Below are positions 29,053 to 39,270 of a stretch of DNA of 64,000 bases, in pieces. Within the stretch, counting starts at the first letter, position 1, and the number at the start of each line of letters is the position of its first letter. Made by a program: the position numbers and the translations under genes. Under the pieces are notes generated by a model. It was not told the DNA's origin. It worked only from the letters and a program-made list of their open reading frames with translations, and ran no database searches. The stretch is from Pseudomonas sp. FP1742 (GTDB taxonomy: Bacteria > Pseudomonadota > Gammaproteobacteria > Pseudomonadales > Pseudomonadaceae): NCBI RefSeq assembly GCF_030687145.1, contig NZ_CP117460.1, positions 434,001 through 498,000 of the forward strand. The letters are read 5' to 3'.

Positions 29053-31272
29053 TCAATACAAATCCACAGGGTCGACATCCAAAGACCACCGCACCGCTCG
29101 CCCACTCGGCATCTGCTCCAAAGCCAGCAACCAACTGCTCAATAATCGATGCAACGGCGCCCGGGCCGTGGCTTGCAGCAACAACTGCGCGCGATAGCGC
29201 CCGGCCCGTCGTTCCATTGGCGCCGGTACCGGCCCCAGCAACTCGATACCGGTCAGATGCTGCTCGGCCAGCAGTCGCTCGGCCTCGCTGCACGCCTCAT
29301 CCAGAAAGCCTTCGGCCTGCCCCGGTTTGTGCGCTTCGGCCCGCAGCAGCGCAAGATGCGCAAACGGCGGCAGACCCGCGGAGCGGCGTTCGCTCAACGC
29401 CTGTTCGGCAAAGGCGAAATAGCCCTGTTCGGTCAACTGCACCAGCAGCGGATGGTCGGCCAGGTGCGTCTGGATGATCACTTTACCCGGCTCTTCGGCC
29501 CGCCCCGCGCGCCCGGCGACCTGGACGATCAACTGCGCCATGCGCTCGCTGGCGCGGAAGTCGCCGGAGAAGAGTCCGCCATCGGCATCGAGAATCGACA
29601 CCAGGGTCACCCGAGGAAAGTGGTGTCCTTTGGCAAGCATCTGCGTGCCGACCAGAATGCACGGCTGGCCTTTCTGGATGGTCGCGAACAACTGATTCAT
29701 CGCGTCTTTGCGTGAAGTACTGTCGCGGTCGACCCGCAGTACCGGGACGTCCGGGAACAGAATCCCCAGGCGTTCCTCGGCGCGCTCGGTACCGGCGCCT
29801 ACCGGTCGGAGGTCGACCTTGCCGCACTTCGGGCAATGCCGGGGCACGCGTTCGACGTAGCCACAGTGGTGGCAACGCAGTTCGCCCGAGCGCTGGTGCA
29901 CGGTCATTCGCGCGTCGCAGCGCTGGCATTCGGACATCCAGCCGCAATCGTGGCAGAGCAGCGTCGGGGCGAACCCTCGGCGGTTGAGAAATACCAACAC
30001 CTGCTGGCCGGCGGCGAGAGTCTGACCGATGGCTTGCTGCATCGGTCCGGAAATGCCGCTGTCCAGTGGACGACTTTTCACATCCAGGCGCAGGAAGCGC
30101 GGTTGCTTGGCGCCACCGGCGCGCTCATTCAGGCGTAAGAGGCCGTAACGACCGGTGTAGGCGTTTTGCAGGCTTTCCAGCGACGGCGTAGCGGAGCCGA
30201 GCACGATCGGGATGTTTTCCTGCCGGGCGCGAACCAGCGCCAGGTCGCGGGCGTGGTAGCGCAGCCCTTCCTGCTGTTTATAGGAACCGTCGTGCTCTTC
30301 ATCGATGATGATCAGGCCGGGGTTTTTCATCGGCGTGAACAGCGCCGAGCGGGTGCCGATAATAATGTCGGCTTCGCCGTCCCGTGCGGCCAGCCAGGCG
30401 TCCAGGCGCTCGCGGTCGTTGACCGCGGAATGGATCAGCGCGATGCGCGCATTGAAGCGCTGTTCGAAGCGCGCCAGGGTTTGCGGGCCGAGGTTGATTT
30501 CCGGGATCAGCACCAGGGCTTGCTTGCCGGCCTCGAGGGTTTCGCGGATCAGCTGTAAATAGACTTCGGTCTTGCCGCTGCCGGTGACGCCGGCCAGCAG
30601 GAACGCGTGATAACTGTCGAACCCGGCGCGAATCGCCTCGTAAGCAGCACGCTGCTCGGGGTTGAGCGGTAATTCCGGTTGCGCCAGCCAGCGTTCGTGG
30701 CGAGCGCCGGGGGCGTGTTTGCGGATTTCCACCTGCACGAGGTCTTTGGCCAGCAACAGATCGAGGCTGTCCTTGCTCAGCATCAGTTTGCTCAGCAGCT
30801 GATGGGCGACACCGTGGGGGTGCTGGGCCAGGGTCGCCAGGGCTTCACGTTGCCGCGGGGCGCGGGCGATGCGCGGATCATCGAGGCTGGCGCCGGGGGC
30901 GGCGGACCAGAAACGCTCCTGGCGGGCTTCTGCCAGTTCGCCTTGACGCAGCAACACCGGCAGCGCCCAGCTCAATGTGTCGCCGAGGCTGTGCTGGTAA
31001 TACTGAGAGGTCCACAGGCACAGCTTGAACAGCGCGGGGGGGAGCGGCGGCGTGACGTCGAGCAGGGCCAGGGCCGGTTTGAGCTTTTCTGCCGGCACTT
31101 CGCTGGTGTCGGTGACCTCTACCAGAATCCCGATCATCTCCCTCCGACCGAATGGCACCCGCAAACGCATGCCCGGGTGAAGCTGGGCGCGCAGGACTCC
31201 GGCCGGGGCGCGATAGTCGAACAGGCGGCGCAGGGGCGAAGGCAGGGCGAGGCGCAGAATAGCGTTGGGCAC
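29053..31272 (-). CDS. priA: Primosomal protein N' (replication restart helicase PriA)
   Basis: PriA recognises stalled forks and reloads the replisome. The 739-residue protein has the 3'-DNA-binding domain at the N-terminus (LRLALPSPLRRLFDYRAP), Walker A GVTGSGKTEVYLQ, DEEH box IIIDEEHDGSYKQQ, and eight zinc-ligand Cys in CHDCGWMSECQRCDARM ... CHHCG ... CPKCG. I start at GTG 31272 (VPNAILRLALPSP), which matches the PriA N-terminus; an upstream ATG in the same frame (31410) would fall inside the palindrome region. It is divergent from rpmE. Confidence 0.95.
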   Translation of the reverse strand: MPNAILRLALPSPLRRLFDYRAPAGVLRAQLHPGMRLRVPFGRREMIGILVEVTDTSEVPAEKLKPALALLDVTPPLPPALFKLCLWTSQYYQHSLGDTLSWALPVLLRQGELAEARQERFWSAAPGASLDDPRIARAPRQREALATLAQHPHGVAHQLLSKLMLSKDSLDLLLAKDLVQVEIRKHAPGARHERWLAQPELPLNPEQRAAYEAIRAGFDSYHAFLLAGVTGSGKTEVYLQLIRETLEAGKQALVLIPEINLGPQTLARFEQRFNARIALIHSAVNDRERLDAWLAARDGEADIIIGTRSALFTPMKNPGLIIIDEEHDGSYKQQEGLRYHARDLALVRARQENIPIVLGSATPSLESLQNAYTGRYGLLRLNERAGGAKQPRFLRLDVKSRPLDSGISGPMQQAIGQTLAAGQQVLVFLNRRGFAPTLLCHDCGWMSECQRCDARMTVHQRSGELRCHHCGYVERVPRHCPKCGKVDLRPVGAGTERAEERLGILFPDVPVLRVDRDSTSRKDAMNQLFATIQKGQPCILVGTQMLAKGHHFPRVTLVSILDADGGLFSGDFRASERMAQLIVQVAGRAGRAEEPGKVIIQTHLADHPLLVQLTEQGYFAFAEQALSERRSAGLPPFAHLALLRAEAHKPGQAEGFLDEACSEAERLLAEQHLTGIELLGPVPAPMERRAGRYRAQLLLQATARAPLHRLLSSWLLALEQMPSGRAVRWSLDVDPVDLY

Positions 31273-31335
31273 GCGATTGTTTTCTCGATGAGGGAGCGAT
31301 GACGAAGGCCGGGAGCCTAGCAGACGGTCGGATTT

Positions 31336-31494
31336 GTGTCCTCCATCAGGAAAGCGTTCAAGTGTTGACGAGTGGATTTTAATGCCAGGCAAGGCGCTAC
31401 GACGACTCATAGCGCGCTATGGGGAGGAGTAGCAACGCAGCATGGCGTTAAAAGACGCCGTCAACATTGAACAGTCTTTCCTGATGGAGGGCAC
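31336..31494. repeat. 159-bp imperfect palindrome between priA and rpmE
   Basis: Its ends are GTGTCCTCCATCAGGAAAG and its near-exact complement CTTTCCTGATGGAGGGCAC. Inner arms TTTTAATGCCAGGC / GCATGGCGTTAAAA and GTTGAC / GTCAAC pair too, and the centre is TAGCGCGCTA (31410-31419). The symmetry runs across the whole element, so transcription in either direction would give one long hairpin. It carries no gene. It may be a small mobile repeat or a regulatory/terminator structure. Confidence 0.8.
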
Positions 31495-31504
31495 CCACGA
31501 CAGC

Positions 31505-31532
31505 TTGCGTGATCGCAAAGGTCTGGTAGAAT
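31505..31532 (+). promoter_or_regulatory. Candidate sigma70 promoter of rpmE
   Basis: TTGCGT (31505-31510), a 16-base spacer and TAGAAT (31527-31532) with an extended TGG just ahead of the -10 lie about 70 bases upstream of rpmE, immediately after the palindrome. Confidence 0.65.
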
Positions 31533-31602
31533 CCGCGGCCTAATTACGTGCGGTATTCAACAATAGTGTTGGGTGGCGGCACGCTAGCCTGAGGAAGACA
31601 CC

Positions 31603-31821
31603 ATGAAAGCCGATATCCATCCAGAATACCCAGCAGTTGACGTAACTTGCAGCTGCGGCAACAAGTTCGAAACCCGTTCGACCTACGGCAAAGCCCTGGC
31701 GATCGACGTTTGCAACGAATGCCACCCGTTCTACACCGGTAAGCAAAAGACTCTGGACACTGGCGGCCGCGTTCAGCGTTTCGCAGACCGTTTCGGTGCT
31801 TTCGGCGCGAAAAAGGCCTAA
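31603..31821 (+). CDS. rpmE: 50S ribosomal protein L31 (zinc-binding type)
   Basis: L31 bridges the ribosomal subunits. The 72-residue protein keeps the four zinc-ligand cysteines (Cys16, Cys18, Cys37, Cys40), so it is the C+ form used under zinc sufficiency. A Shine-Dalgarno GAGGAAG (31590-31596) precedes ATG 31603. It is divergent from priA. Its likely terminator lies inside the next reading frame. Confidence 0.98.
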   Translation: MKADIHPEYPAVDVTCSCGNKFETRSTYGKALAIDVCNECHPFYTGKQKTLDTGGRVQRFADRFGAFGAKKA

Positions 31822-31856
31822 GGCCGATCAACTTGGGAAGCCGTTACGGTTTTTCC

Positions 31857-32645
31857 ATGCTGATGAAAAAGGCGTCCCTCGCGGGCGCCTTTTTTATGTC
31901 TGCGATTTGGCTTTCCGCTGCCCAGGCCTTCTGCCCGGCGCCGAGCGGGCTGACGCCGGTCGCGGTGCAGCGGGTGGTGGATGGCGACACCTTGCGTCTG
32001 AGCGATGGACGCAGTGTGCGCATGATCGGTTTGAACACTCCGGAGCTGGGCAAGCATGGTCGTTCCGACGAGCCGTTCGCCGTGGCCGCGCGCAAGCGCC
32101 TGGAAGCCCTGGTGGCCGCCAGCGACGGGCGGGTCGGTTTGCTGCCGGGTAAAGAAAGCAAGGACCATTACGGTCGCACCCTGGCCCATGTCTACGGCGT
32201 CGACGGTACCAACCTCGAAGCACAGATGCTTGCTGAAGGTCTCGGTTTTCAGGTCGCGGTAGCGCCGAACGTCGATTTGGTCGGCTGCCAGCAAGCGGCG
32301 GAACGCAGTGCCCGTCAGGCCGGCCTCGGGCTGTGGCGACAATCACCTGTACTGAAAGCGGAGCAGATCAACGCGTCAGGCTTCGCCGTGCTCAGTGGTC
32401 GTGTGAGCAAAGTTCAGCGCAATCGCGGCGGGGTTTGGATCGAGTTGCAGGATTCGGTTGTATTGCGGGTTGCACCCAATAGGCTGGGGCAATTCGATGA
32501 TGCGTCGCTTGAGAAGCTCAAAGGCAAGCAAATCGAGGCTCGTGGCTGGGTCGTGGATCGTTCGCGCCGTGGCGGGCTGAAGCCCGGGCAGGCGCGCTGG
32601 CTTTTGCCGCTGACTGATCCGGCGATGCTGCAGGTCGCACCGTAA
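31857..32645 (+). CDS. Secreted thermonuclease-like protein (SNase fold)
   Basis: This 262-residue protein has a signal peptide (MLMKKASLAGAFFMSAIWLS, cleavage after AQA) and a staphylococcal-nuclease domain (about 35-150). Visible SNase features are VVDGDTLRLSDGRSVRMIGL, NTPELGKHG (catalytic Glu region) and YGRTLAHVY (catalytic Arg region). The C-terminal ~100 residues look like an extra beta domain (VLSGRVSKVQRNRGGVWIEL). It probably cleaves nucleic acid in the periplasm or outside, but activity is inferred. ATG 31857 or 31863 is needed for a full signal peptide. The first codons coincide with a terminator-like hairpin. It lies 35 bases after rpmE. Confidence 0.85.
   Translation: MLMKKASLAGAFFMSAIWLSAAQAFCPAPSGLTPVAVQRVVDGDTLRLSDGRSVRMIGLNTPELGKHGRSDEPFAVAARKRLEALVAASDGRVGLLPGKESKDHYGRTLAHVYGVDGTNLEAQMLAEGLGFQVAVAPNVDLVGCQQAAERSARQAGLGLWRQSPVLKAEQINASGFAVLSGRVSKVQRNRGGVWIELQDSVVLRVAPNRLGQFDDASLEKLKGKQIEARGWVVDRSRRGGLKPGQARWLLPLTDPAMLQVAP
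31866..31895 (+). terminator. Terminator-like hairpin for rpmE inside the nuclease start
   Basis: AAAAAGGCGTCC CTCGC GGGCGCCTTTTTT is a GC-rich stem flanked by A and T runs, a classical intrinsic terminator 45 bases after the rpmE stop. It is also codons 4-13 of the nuclease gene, encoding KASLAGAFF of the signal peptide. Confidence 0.75.
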
Positions 32646-32758
32646 GAAAAAATTGTAGACATTTATTCTGTCGATTGTGAACAGTCTATCCCTTGTGTTC
32701 CGTGGCTCTTGGCCCAAAGTCGTAGAGTAGGGCGCTTGACAGGGGTGACTGGTCAGTC

Positions 32759-32787
32759 TTGTGGGGACTTTGCGACACGAGTATCCT
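32759..32787 (+). promoter_or_regulatory. Candidate sigma70 promoter of maeB
   Basis: TTGTGG (32759-32764), a 17-base spacer and TATCCT (32782-32787) lie about 40 bases upstream of the maeB start. Confidence 0.45.
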
Positions 32788-32828
32788 CGGCGGTCCGTCT
32801 GTCCAACAGTAAAAAGCGGAATGCCCAC

Positions 32829-34097
32829 ATGTCTGATTTGAAAACTGCCGCTCTCGAATATCACGCCAATCCTCGTCCAGGGAAGCTGAGTGTCGAGCTC
32901 ACCAAGGCCACTGCTACCGCCCGCGACCTGTCGCTGGCCTACAGCCCCGGCGTAGCCGAACCAGTACGCGAAATCGCCCGCGATCCTGAACTGGCCTACA
33001 AATACACCGGCAAAGGCAACCTGGTTGCAGTCATTTCCGATGGCACCGCGATTCTGGGCCTGGGTAACCTCGGTCCATTGGCTTCCAAGCCGGTGATGGA
33101 AGGTAAAGGTGTTCTGTTCAAGCGCTTCGCCGGCATCGACGTGTTCGACATCGAAGTCGACTCCGAAAGCCCGCAAGCCTTCATCGACACCGTCAAGCGT
33201 ATCTCCATCACCTTCGGTGGCATCAACCTGGAAGACATCAAGGCACCTGAGTGCTTTGAAATCGAGCGCGCTCTGATCGAGCAGTGCGACATTCCGGTAT
33301 TCCACGATGACCAGCACGGTACTGCGATCGTGACCGCTGCCGGCATGATCAACGCCCTGGAAATCGCCGGTAAAACCCTGCCGGAAGCCAAGATCGTCTG
33401 CCTGGGCGCCGGTGCTGCCGCCATCTCCTGCATGAAATTGCTGGTGAGCATGGGCGCCAACATCGAAAACATCTACATGGTTGACCGTACCGGTGTGATC
33501 CACTCCGGCCGTGACGACCTGAACCAGTACAAGGCCGTCTTCGCTCACGCGACCGACAAGCGCACCCTGGCTGACGCACTGGAAGGCGCTGACGTATTCG
33601 TTGGCCTGTCCGGTCCGAACCTGCTGAGCGCTGAAGGCCTGAAGTCCATGGCGGCCAACCCGATCGTGTTCGCATGCTCGAACCCGGATCCGGAAATCTC
33701 CCCGGAACTGGCGCACGCCACTCGCAACGACGTGATCATGGCCACCGGCCGTTCGGACTACCCGAACCAGGTCAACAACGTACTGGGCTTCCCATTCATC
33801 TTCCGTGGTGCCCTGGACGTTCGCGCCAAGCGCATCAACGAAGAAATGAAAGTGGCTGCCGCCAACGCCCTGCGTGAACTGGCCAAACTGCCAGTGCCTC
33901 AGGAAGTGTGCGACGCCTACGGCGGCATCAAGCTGGAATTCGGTCGTGAGTACATCATCCCGAAACCAATGGATGCTCGTCTGATCACCCTGATCTCCGA
34001 TGCCGTGGCCAAGGCCGCAATCGAGACCGGCGTGGCGACCCTGCCGTATCCGAAGAACTACCCGCTCAAAAGCGTGGATGATGTGTTCAACGGCTAA
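32829..34097 (+). CDS. maeB: Malic enzyme, short form (oxaloacetate-decarboxylating)
   Basis: This enzyme converts malate to pyruvate and CO2 with reduction of NAD(P)+, supplying pyruvate and NADPH during growth on TCA-cycle acids. The 422-residue protein has the malic domain (AYSPGVAEPVREIARDP, FKRFAGIDVFDIEVD, FHDDQHGTAIV) and the NAD(P)-binding domain (VCLGAGAAAISCMKLL). It lacks the C-terminal phosphotransacetylase-like domain of the ~760-residue E. coli MaeB, as usual for Pseudomonas. ATG 32829 starts MSDLKTAALEYHANPRPGK. A terminator follows. Confidence 0.94.
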   Translation: MSDLKTAALEYHANPRPGKLSVELTKATATARDLSLAYSPGVAEPVREIARDPELAYKYTGKGNLVAVISDGTAILGLGNLGPLASKPVMEGKGVLFKRFAGIDVFDIEVDSESPQAFIDTVKRISITFGGINLEDIKAPECFEIERALIEQCDIPVFHDDQHGTAIVTAAGMINALEIAGKTLPEAKIVCLGAGAAAISCMKLLVSMGANIENIYMVDRTGVIHSGRDDLNQYKAVFAHATDKRTLADALEGADVFVGLSGPNLLSAEGLKSMAANPIVFACSNPDPEISPELAHATRNDVIMATGRSDYPNQVNNVLGFPFIFRGALDVRAKRINEEMKVAAANALRELAKLPVPQEVCDAYGGIKLEFGREYIIPKPMDARLITLISDAVAKAAIETGVATLPYPKNYPLKSVDDVFNG

Positions 34098-34120
34098 GTC
34101 GTTGTAACGCTTCAAGCAAA

Positions 34121-34152
34121 GGCCCCGGCTCATTCTGAGTCGGGGCTTTTTT
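34121..34152 (+). terminator. Rho-independent terminator after maeB
   Basis: The stem GCCCCGGCT / AGTCGGGGC with loop CATTCTG is followed by six T. Confidence 0.88.
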
Positions 34153-34185
34153 GTATCTGAGAGATTTGCATCGTTTGTCAGGGGG

Positions 34186-34280
34186 CCTTCGCGGGCAAGC
34201 CCGCTCCCACAAGATTCCGTGGCGCTTTCAGGGGTTACGAATCACCGAGATCCCTGTGGGAGCGGGCTTGCCCGCGAAGC
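34186..34280. repeat. REPIN
   Basis: The inverted copy at 34186-34211 and the forward copy at 34254-34280 carry the GCGGGCAAGCCCGC variant of the REP core. They lie between the convergent maeB and mrcA genes. Confidence 0.9.
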
Positions 34281-34314
34281 GCCGGGTCATTCAACGCATA
34301 ACCGGCAGACATAA

Positions 34315-34351
34315 AAAAGCCCCGCACTTCTTTCGAAGGCGGGGCTTTTTG
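34315..34351 (-). terminator. Bidirectional terminator at the end of mrcA
   Basis: AAAAAAGCCCCGC ... GCGGGGCTTTTT with a CTTCTTTCGAAG inner loop/stem has A and T runs on both sides and lies 12 bases past the mrcA stop on the minus strand. Confidence 0.85.
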
Positions 34352-34362
34352 GTGTGCGACGA

Positions 34363-36804
34363 TCAGAACAAATCGATCGGCGCCGCCTCATCCGCAGGCA
34401 GCGGGCTGCCTGGCGCATTGCCGTTACCCAGCTCGTTGACTGACGGTGGCGTATCTTCGGCCTTGAACAGTTCGAAGTAGGCGCCAGGGGTGCTTGGGGT
34501 GGCTGCACGGCCGCTGACCGGGTCGACCCGCAGACTGAGGATGCCTTCCGGTTCCGGCTGGGTATGAGGCGGCTTGCCTTTGAGGGCGGCGCCCATGTAG
34601 TTCATCCAGATCGGCAGGGCGACGGTGCCGCCGAACTCGCGTTTGCCCAGGCTTTCCGGTTGGTCGAAGCCGGTCCAGACGGTGGTCACGTAATCGGCGT
34701 TGTAGCCGGAGAACCAGGCGTCCTTGGACTCGTTGGTGGTGCCGGTCTTGCCCGCGATGTCACTGCGGCCCAAGGCCAGCGCGCGACGGCCGGTACCGAG
34801 TTTGATCACGTCCTCGAGCATGCTGTTGAGGATGTAGGTGGTGCGACCATCGATGATACGTTCGGCCACCGCTGGCGCTTGTGACACTGGCTGGGCGCCC
34901 GGCGCTTCGCCTGGGATGGCGTTGACCGTGAAGGTATTGGCGGCCGGAATGGCGATGCCGTCGCTGACTACGTTGCCTTTTGGAACGCTCGGCGGATTGG
35001 CGACGAACAGCGTGTCGCCATTACGGCTTTCGATCTTGTCGATGATGTACGGGCTGATTTTGTAGCCGCCGTTGGCGAAAGTGCTCCAGCCAGTAGCGAT
35101 TTCCATTGGTGTCAGGGTCGCGGTGCCCAGTGCCAGGGACAGGTTGCGTGGCAGGTCCTGCTTGTTGAAACCGAACTTGCTGATGTAGTCGATGGTGCGG
35201 TCGACGCCCAGCGCTTGCAGCAGGCGGATAGACACCAGGTTGCGCGACTTGTAGAGCGCTTCACGCATGCGGATCGGGCCCAGGAACGTGTTGGTGTCGT
35301 TCTTCGGGCGCCAGACCTTGTCCAGGTATTCGTCGACGAACACGATCGGTGCGTCGTTCACCAGGCTGGAGGCGGTGTAGCCGTTATCCAGGGCGGCACT
35401 ATAGACGAACGGCTTGAAGCTCGAGCCCGGCTGGCGCTTGGCCTGCATGGCGCGGTTGTAATTGCTCTGCTCGAAGGCGAAACCGCCGACCAGCGAACGA
35501 ATGGCACCGTTCTGCGGATCGAGGGAAACCAGTGCGCCTTGGGCCTGCGGAATCTGGCTGAATTTGAGCGAGTTGTCCGGCTGACGTTGCACGCGAATCA
35601 GATCACCGACCTGGGCGACATCCGACGGCTGCTTCGGATTGGCGCCCATGCTGTTGGTGTTCAGGAAGGGACGGGCCCACTTCATGGTGTCCCAGGCGAC
35701 GTGTTCTTCGCCGGTGCGGGTCAACACCTGCACACCGTTCTTGTCGACCTGGGTCACGATCGCCGGTTCCAGGCTGCTGATGGTCCGCTGCTTGGTCAGT
35801 TCCAGGGTCCAGGCTTCTCGGGTTTTACCCGGCAGGCGGGACTCGGGGCCGCGATATCCGTGCCGTTGATCGTAGGTCATCAAACCTTCGTGAATCGCGG
35901 TGTTGGCCATTTCCTGCAAATCGCTCGGCACCGTAGTGGTGACGCGGAAGCCTTCGGTGTACGCATCGCTGCCATAGCGGCCGACCATTTCGGCACGGGC
36001 CATTTCGGCGACGTACGGTGCGTTCACTTCCGGGGTCGGCACATGGTAACTGGCGTTCAGCGGCTCGTTGATCGCCGCGGTGTAGTCGGCTTCGGTGATC
36101 TTGCCGAGCTTGTACATGCGCCCCAGGATCCAGTCGCGACGTTCCTTGCTGCGGGCCGGGTTGGCCAGCGGGTTGAAGCGCGACGGGGCTTTTGGCAGGC
36201 CGGCGATCATCGCCATCTGCGCCAGGCTGACGTCACGGATCGACTTGCCGTAATAGACCTGCGCCGCCGCCTCGATGCCATAGGCGCGGTTGCCCAGATA
36301 AATCTTGTTGACGTACAGCTCGAGGATTTCGTCCTTGGTCAACTGCCGTTCGATCTGCAGGGCCAGGAGGATTTCGGTGGTCTTGCGCGAGAAGCTGCGT
36401 TCGCTGGTCAGGAAGAAGTTCTTCGCCACCTGCATGGTGATGGTGCTGCCGCCGGACTGAATGTGTCCGCTCTTCACCAGTTGGGTGGCGGCACGCATCA
36501 GGCTGCTGGGATCGACGCCGTAGTGGTTGGCGAAATTATCGTCTTCAGCACTTAGTAACGCATTGATGAAATTGGGCGGAATGTCGGCGAAACGGATTGG
36601 CGTGCGGCGCATTTCGCCAAATTCTGCGATCAATTTGTTGTCGCTGCTGTACACCCGCAAAGGAATCTGCAACTGAATACTTCTCAGCGCCTCCACGGAT
36701 GGCAATCCAGGGCTAAGGTAAAGAAAGGCGCCACTCAGACCCAGGAGCAGTCCGCAGAAAACGGCGACGATGGACCAACCGAAAAATTTCAGCAGACGAA
36801 TCAA
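34363..36804 (-). CDS. mrcA: Penicillin-binding protein 1A (bifunctional transglycosylase/transpeptidase)
   Basis: PBP1A polymerises and cross-links peptidoglycan in the periplasm (called ponA in P. aeruginosa). The 813-residue protein has an N-terminal membrane anchor (LLKFFGWSIVAVFCGLLLGL), a GT51 domain with the catalytic Glu in LLSAEDDNFANHYGVD, an OB-like insert (about 320-420) and a transpeptidase domain with SSFKPF (SxxK), SRN (SxN) and GKTGTTNESKD (KTG). It is divergent from pilM across 214 bases, the standard Pseudomonas arrangement. Confidence 0.96.
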   Translation of the reverse strand: MIRLLKFFGWSIVAVFCGLLLGLSGAFLYLSPGLPSVEALRSIQLQIPLRVYSSDNKLIAEFGEMRRTPIRFADIPPNFINALLSAEDDNFANHYGVDPSSLMRAATQLVKSGHIQSGGSTITMQVAKNFFLTSERSFSRKTTEILLALQIERQLTKDEILELYVNKIYLGNRAYGIEAAAQVYYGKSIRDVSLAQMAMIAGLPKAPSRFNPLANPARSKERRDWILGRMYKLGKITEADYTAAINEPLNASYHVPTPEVNAPYVAEMARAEMVGRYGSDAYTEGFRVTTTVPSDLQEMANTAIHEGLMTYDQRHGYRGPESRLPGKTREAWTLELTKQRTISSLEPAIVTQVDKNGVQVLTRTGEEHVAWDTMKWARPFLNTNSMGANPKQPSDVAQVGDLIRVQRQPDNSLKFSQIPQAQGALVSLDPQNGAIRSLVGGFAFEQSNYNRAMQAKRQPGSSFKPFVYSAALDNGYTASSLVNDAPIVFVDEYLDKVWRPKNDTNTFLGPIRMREALYKSRNLVSIRLLQALGVDRTIDYISKFGFNKQDLPRNLSLALGTATLTPMEIATGWSTFANGGYKISPYIIDKIESRNGDTLFVANPPSVPKGNVVSDGIAIPAANTFTVNAIPGEAPGAQPVSQAPAVAERIIDGRTTYILNSMLEDVIKLGTGRRALALGRSDIAGKTGTTNESKDAWFSGYNADYVTTVWTGFDQPESLGKREFGGTVALPIWMNYMGAALKGKPPHTQPEPEGILSLRVDPVSGRAATPSTPGAYFELFKAEDTPPSVNELGNGNAPGSPLPADEAAPIDLF

Positions 36805-36991
36805 GGCTTTTGGATATCCAGGGCAAAGAATGAATTAGGCATCAGGGTTCAGGCTATACAGAGAATGACCCGCGCTTGCAGTGAAAGCGGAAAAACGCTC
36901 GGCATTATAAGCATTTTTCCGCCTGGAGCGTCATTTGCGCTTCTGTCAAGACGGGGGGTATTGAACGCAATGGATATTACAGAGTCCGTAA

Positions 36992-38082
<1,091 letters not shown>

Positions 38083-38083
<1 letters not shown>

Positions 38084-38646
38084 TGGCACGGATCAATCTA
38101 TTACCCTGGCGTGAAGAGTTGCGCGAAGCGCGTCGCAAACGCTTTTTACTGGCATTGGTCGGTGTGCTGGTGGGATCGGTCGGGGCGCTGCTGATCACGG
38201 ACCAGATCATTAACGGCGCCATTGATCGGCAAGTTGCCCGTAACGATTACATTGCCAGGCAGATTGCCGTGGTTGATGAGCGGATCAAACAGATCAGCGA
38301 CCTGAAGGCCCGTCGCCAGCAACTCGTCGAGCGCATGCGCATCATCCAGGACCTGCAAGGTAACCGGCCGATCAGCGGGAGGATTTTCGATCAGTTGGCG
38401 CGTACCTTGCCGGACGGTGTGTATTTCACCGAAGTGAAAATGGTCGGCAAAACCTTGTCCATCACCGGCGCGGCGGAGTCCAACAATCGTGTTTCGGATT
38501 TGATGCGCAATCTTGATGCGTCCGACTGGTTCGAGGCGCCCAATCTCACGGAAGTCAAAGCGACCACTGCCGGTCAGCTGGATCAGGCCAATGTATTCCA
38601 GTTGACCGTCCGTCAGACTCAGCCGGCCATTGTGGGGGGGGGCTAA
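38083..38646 (+). CDS. pilN: Type IV pilus alignment complex protein PilN
   Basis: PilN is a bitopic inner-membrane protein. The 187-residue product starts with the diagnostic ARINLLPWREELRE motif that binds PilM, then a membrane helix (about 20-43), a coiled coil and a periplasmic ferredoxin-like domain that pairs with PilO. A run of G encodes the C-terminal GGG, and pilO starts at the next base after the stop. Confidence 0.95.
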
Positions 38647-39270
38647 ATGAGGCCGTCCGAATGGTTCGAGGGGTTGCGTCAGATCGACATCAACGATCTG
38701 GACACCAACAACATGGGGTCCTGGCCACCGGCGATCAAGGCCCTGGCGAGTGCTTTGCTCATGGTTCTGGTGCTGGCCATGGGCTACAGCTTCTTGATCA
38801 GCGACCTGCAAAGCCACCTGGACGTCAAGCGCGAGGAAGAGTCCACGCTCAAGGAGCAGTTTGCGACCAAAGCCCACATGGCGGCCAATCTGGAGCTGTA
38901 CACCCAGCAGATGAAGGAAATGGAGAACTCCTTCGGCATGTTATTACGGCAATTGCCCAGCGACACCGAAGTGCCCGGACTGCTGGAGGACATCACCCGC
39001 GCCGGTCTGGGCAGCGGCCTGGAGTTCGAAGAGATCAAGCTGCTGCCGGAGGTCACCCAGCAGTTCTACATCGAACTCCCTATACAGATCACCGTCACCG
39101 GCGCTTATCACGACCTGGCCACGTTCGTCAGCGGCGTGGCGGGGTTGCCGCGAATCGTCACCCTGCATGACTTTGACCTGGTGCCGGCCAATCCCGATGG
39201 CGGTCCGAAGTTGCGCATGAGCATCCTTGCCAAGACCTACCGCTACAACGACAAGGGGTTGCAGAAATGA
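38647..39270 (+). CDS. pilO: Type IV pilus alignment complex protein PilO
   Basis: PilO dimerises with PilN in the inner membrane. The 207-residue protein has a short cytoplasmic N-terminus (SEWFEGLRQIDINDLD-like), a membrane helix (about 30-55), a coiled coil and a periplasmic domain with LPIQITVTGAYHDLATFVSG. It overlaps pilP by four bases (ATGA). Confidence 0.95.
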   Translation: MRPSEWFEGLRQIDINDLDTNNMGSWPPAIKALASALLMVLVLAMGYSFLISDLQSHLDVKREEESTLKEQFATKAHMAANLELYTQQMKEMENSFGMLLRQLPSDTEVPGLLEDITRAGLGSGLEFEEIKLLPEVTQQFYIELPIQITVTGAYHDLATFVSGVAGLPRIVTLHDFDLVPANPDGGPKLRMSILAKTYRYNDKGLQK

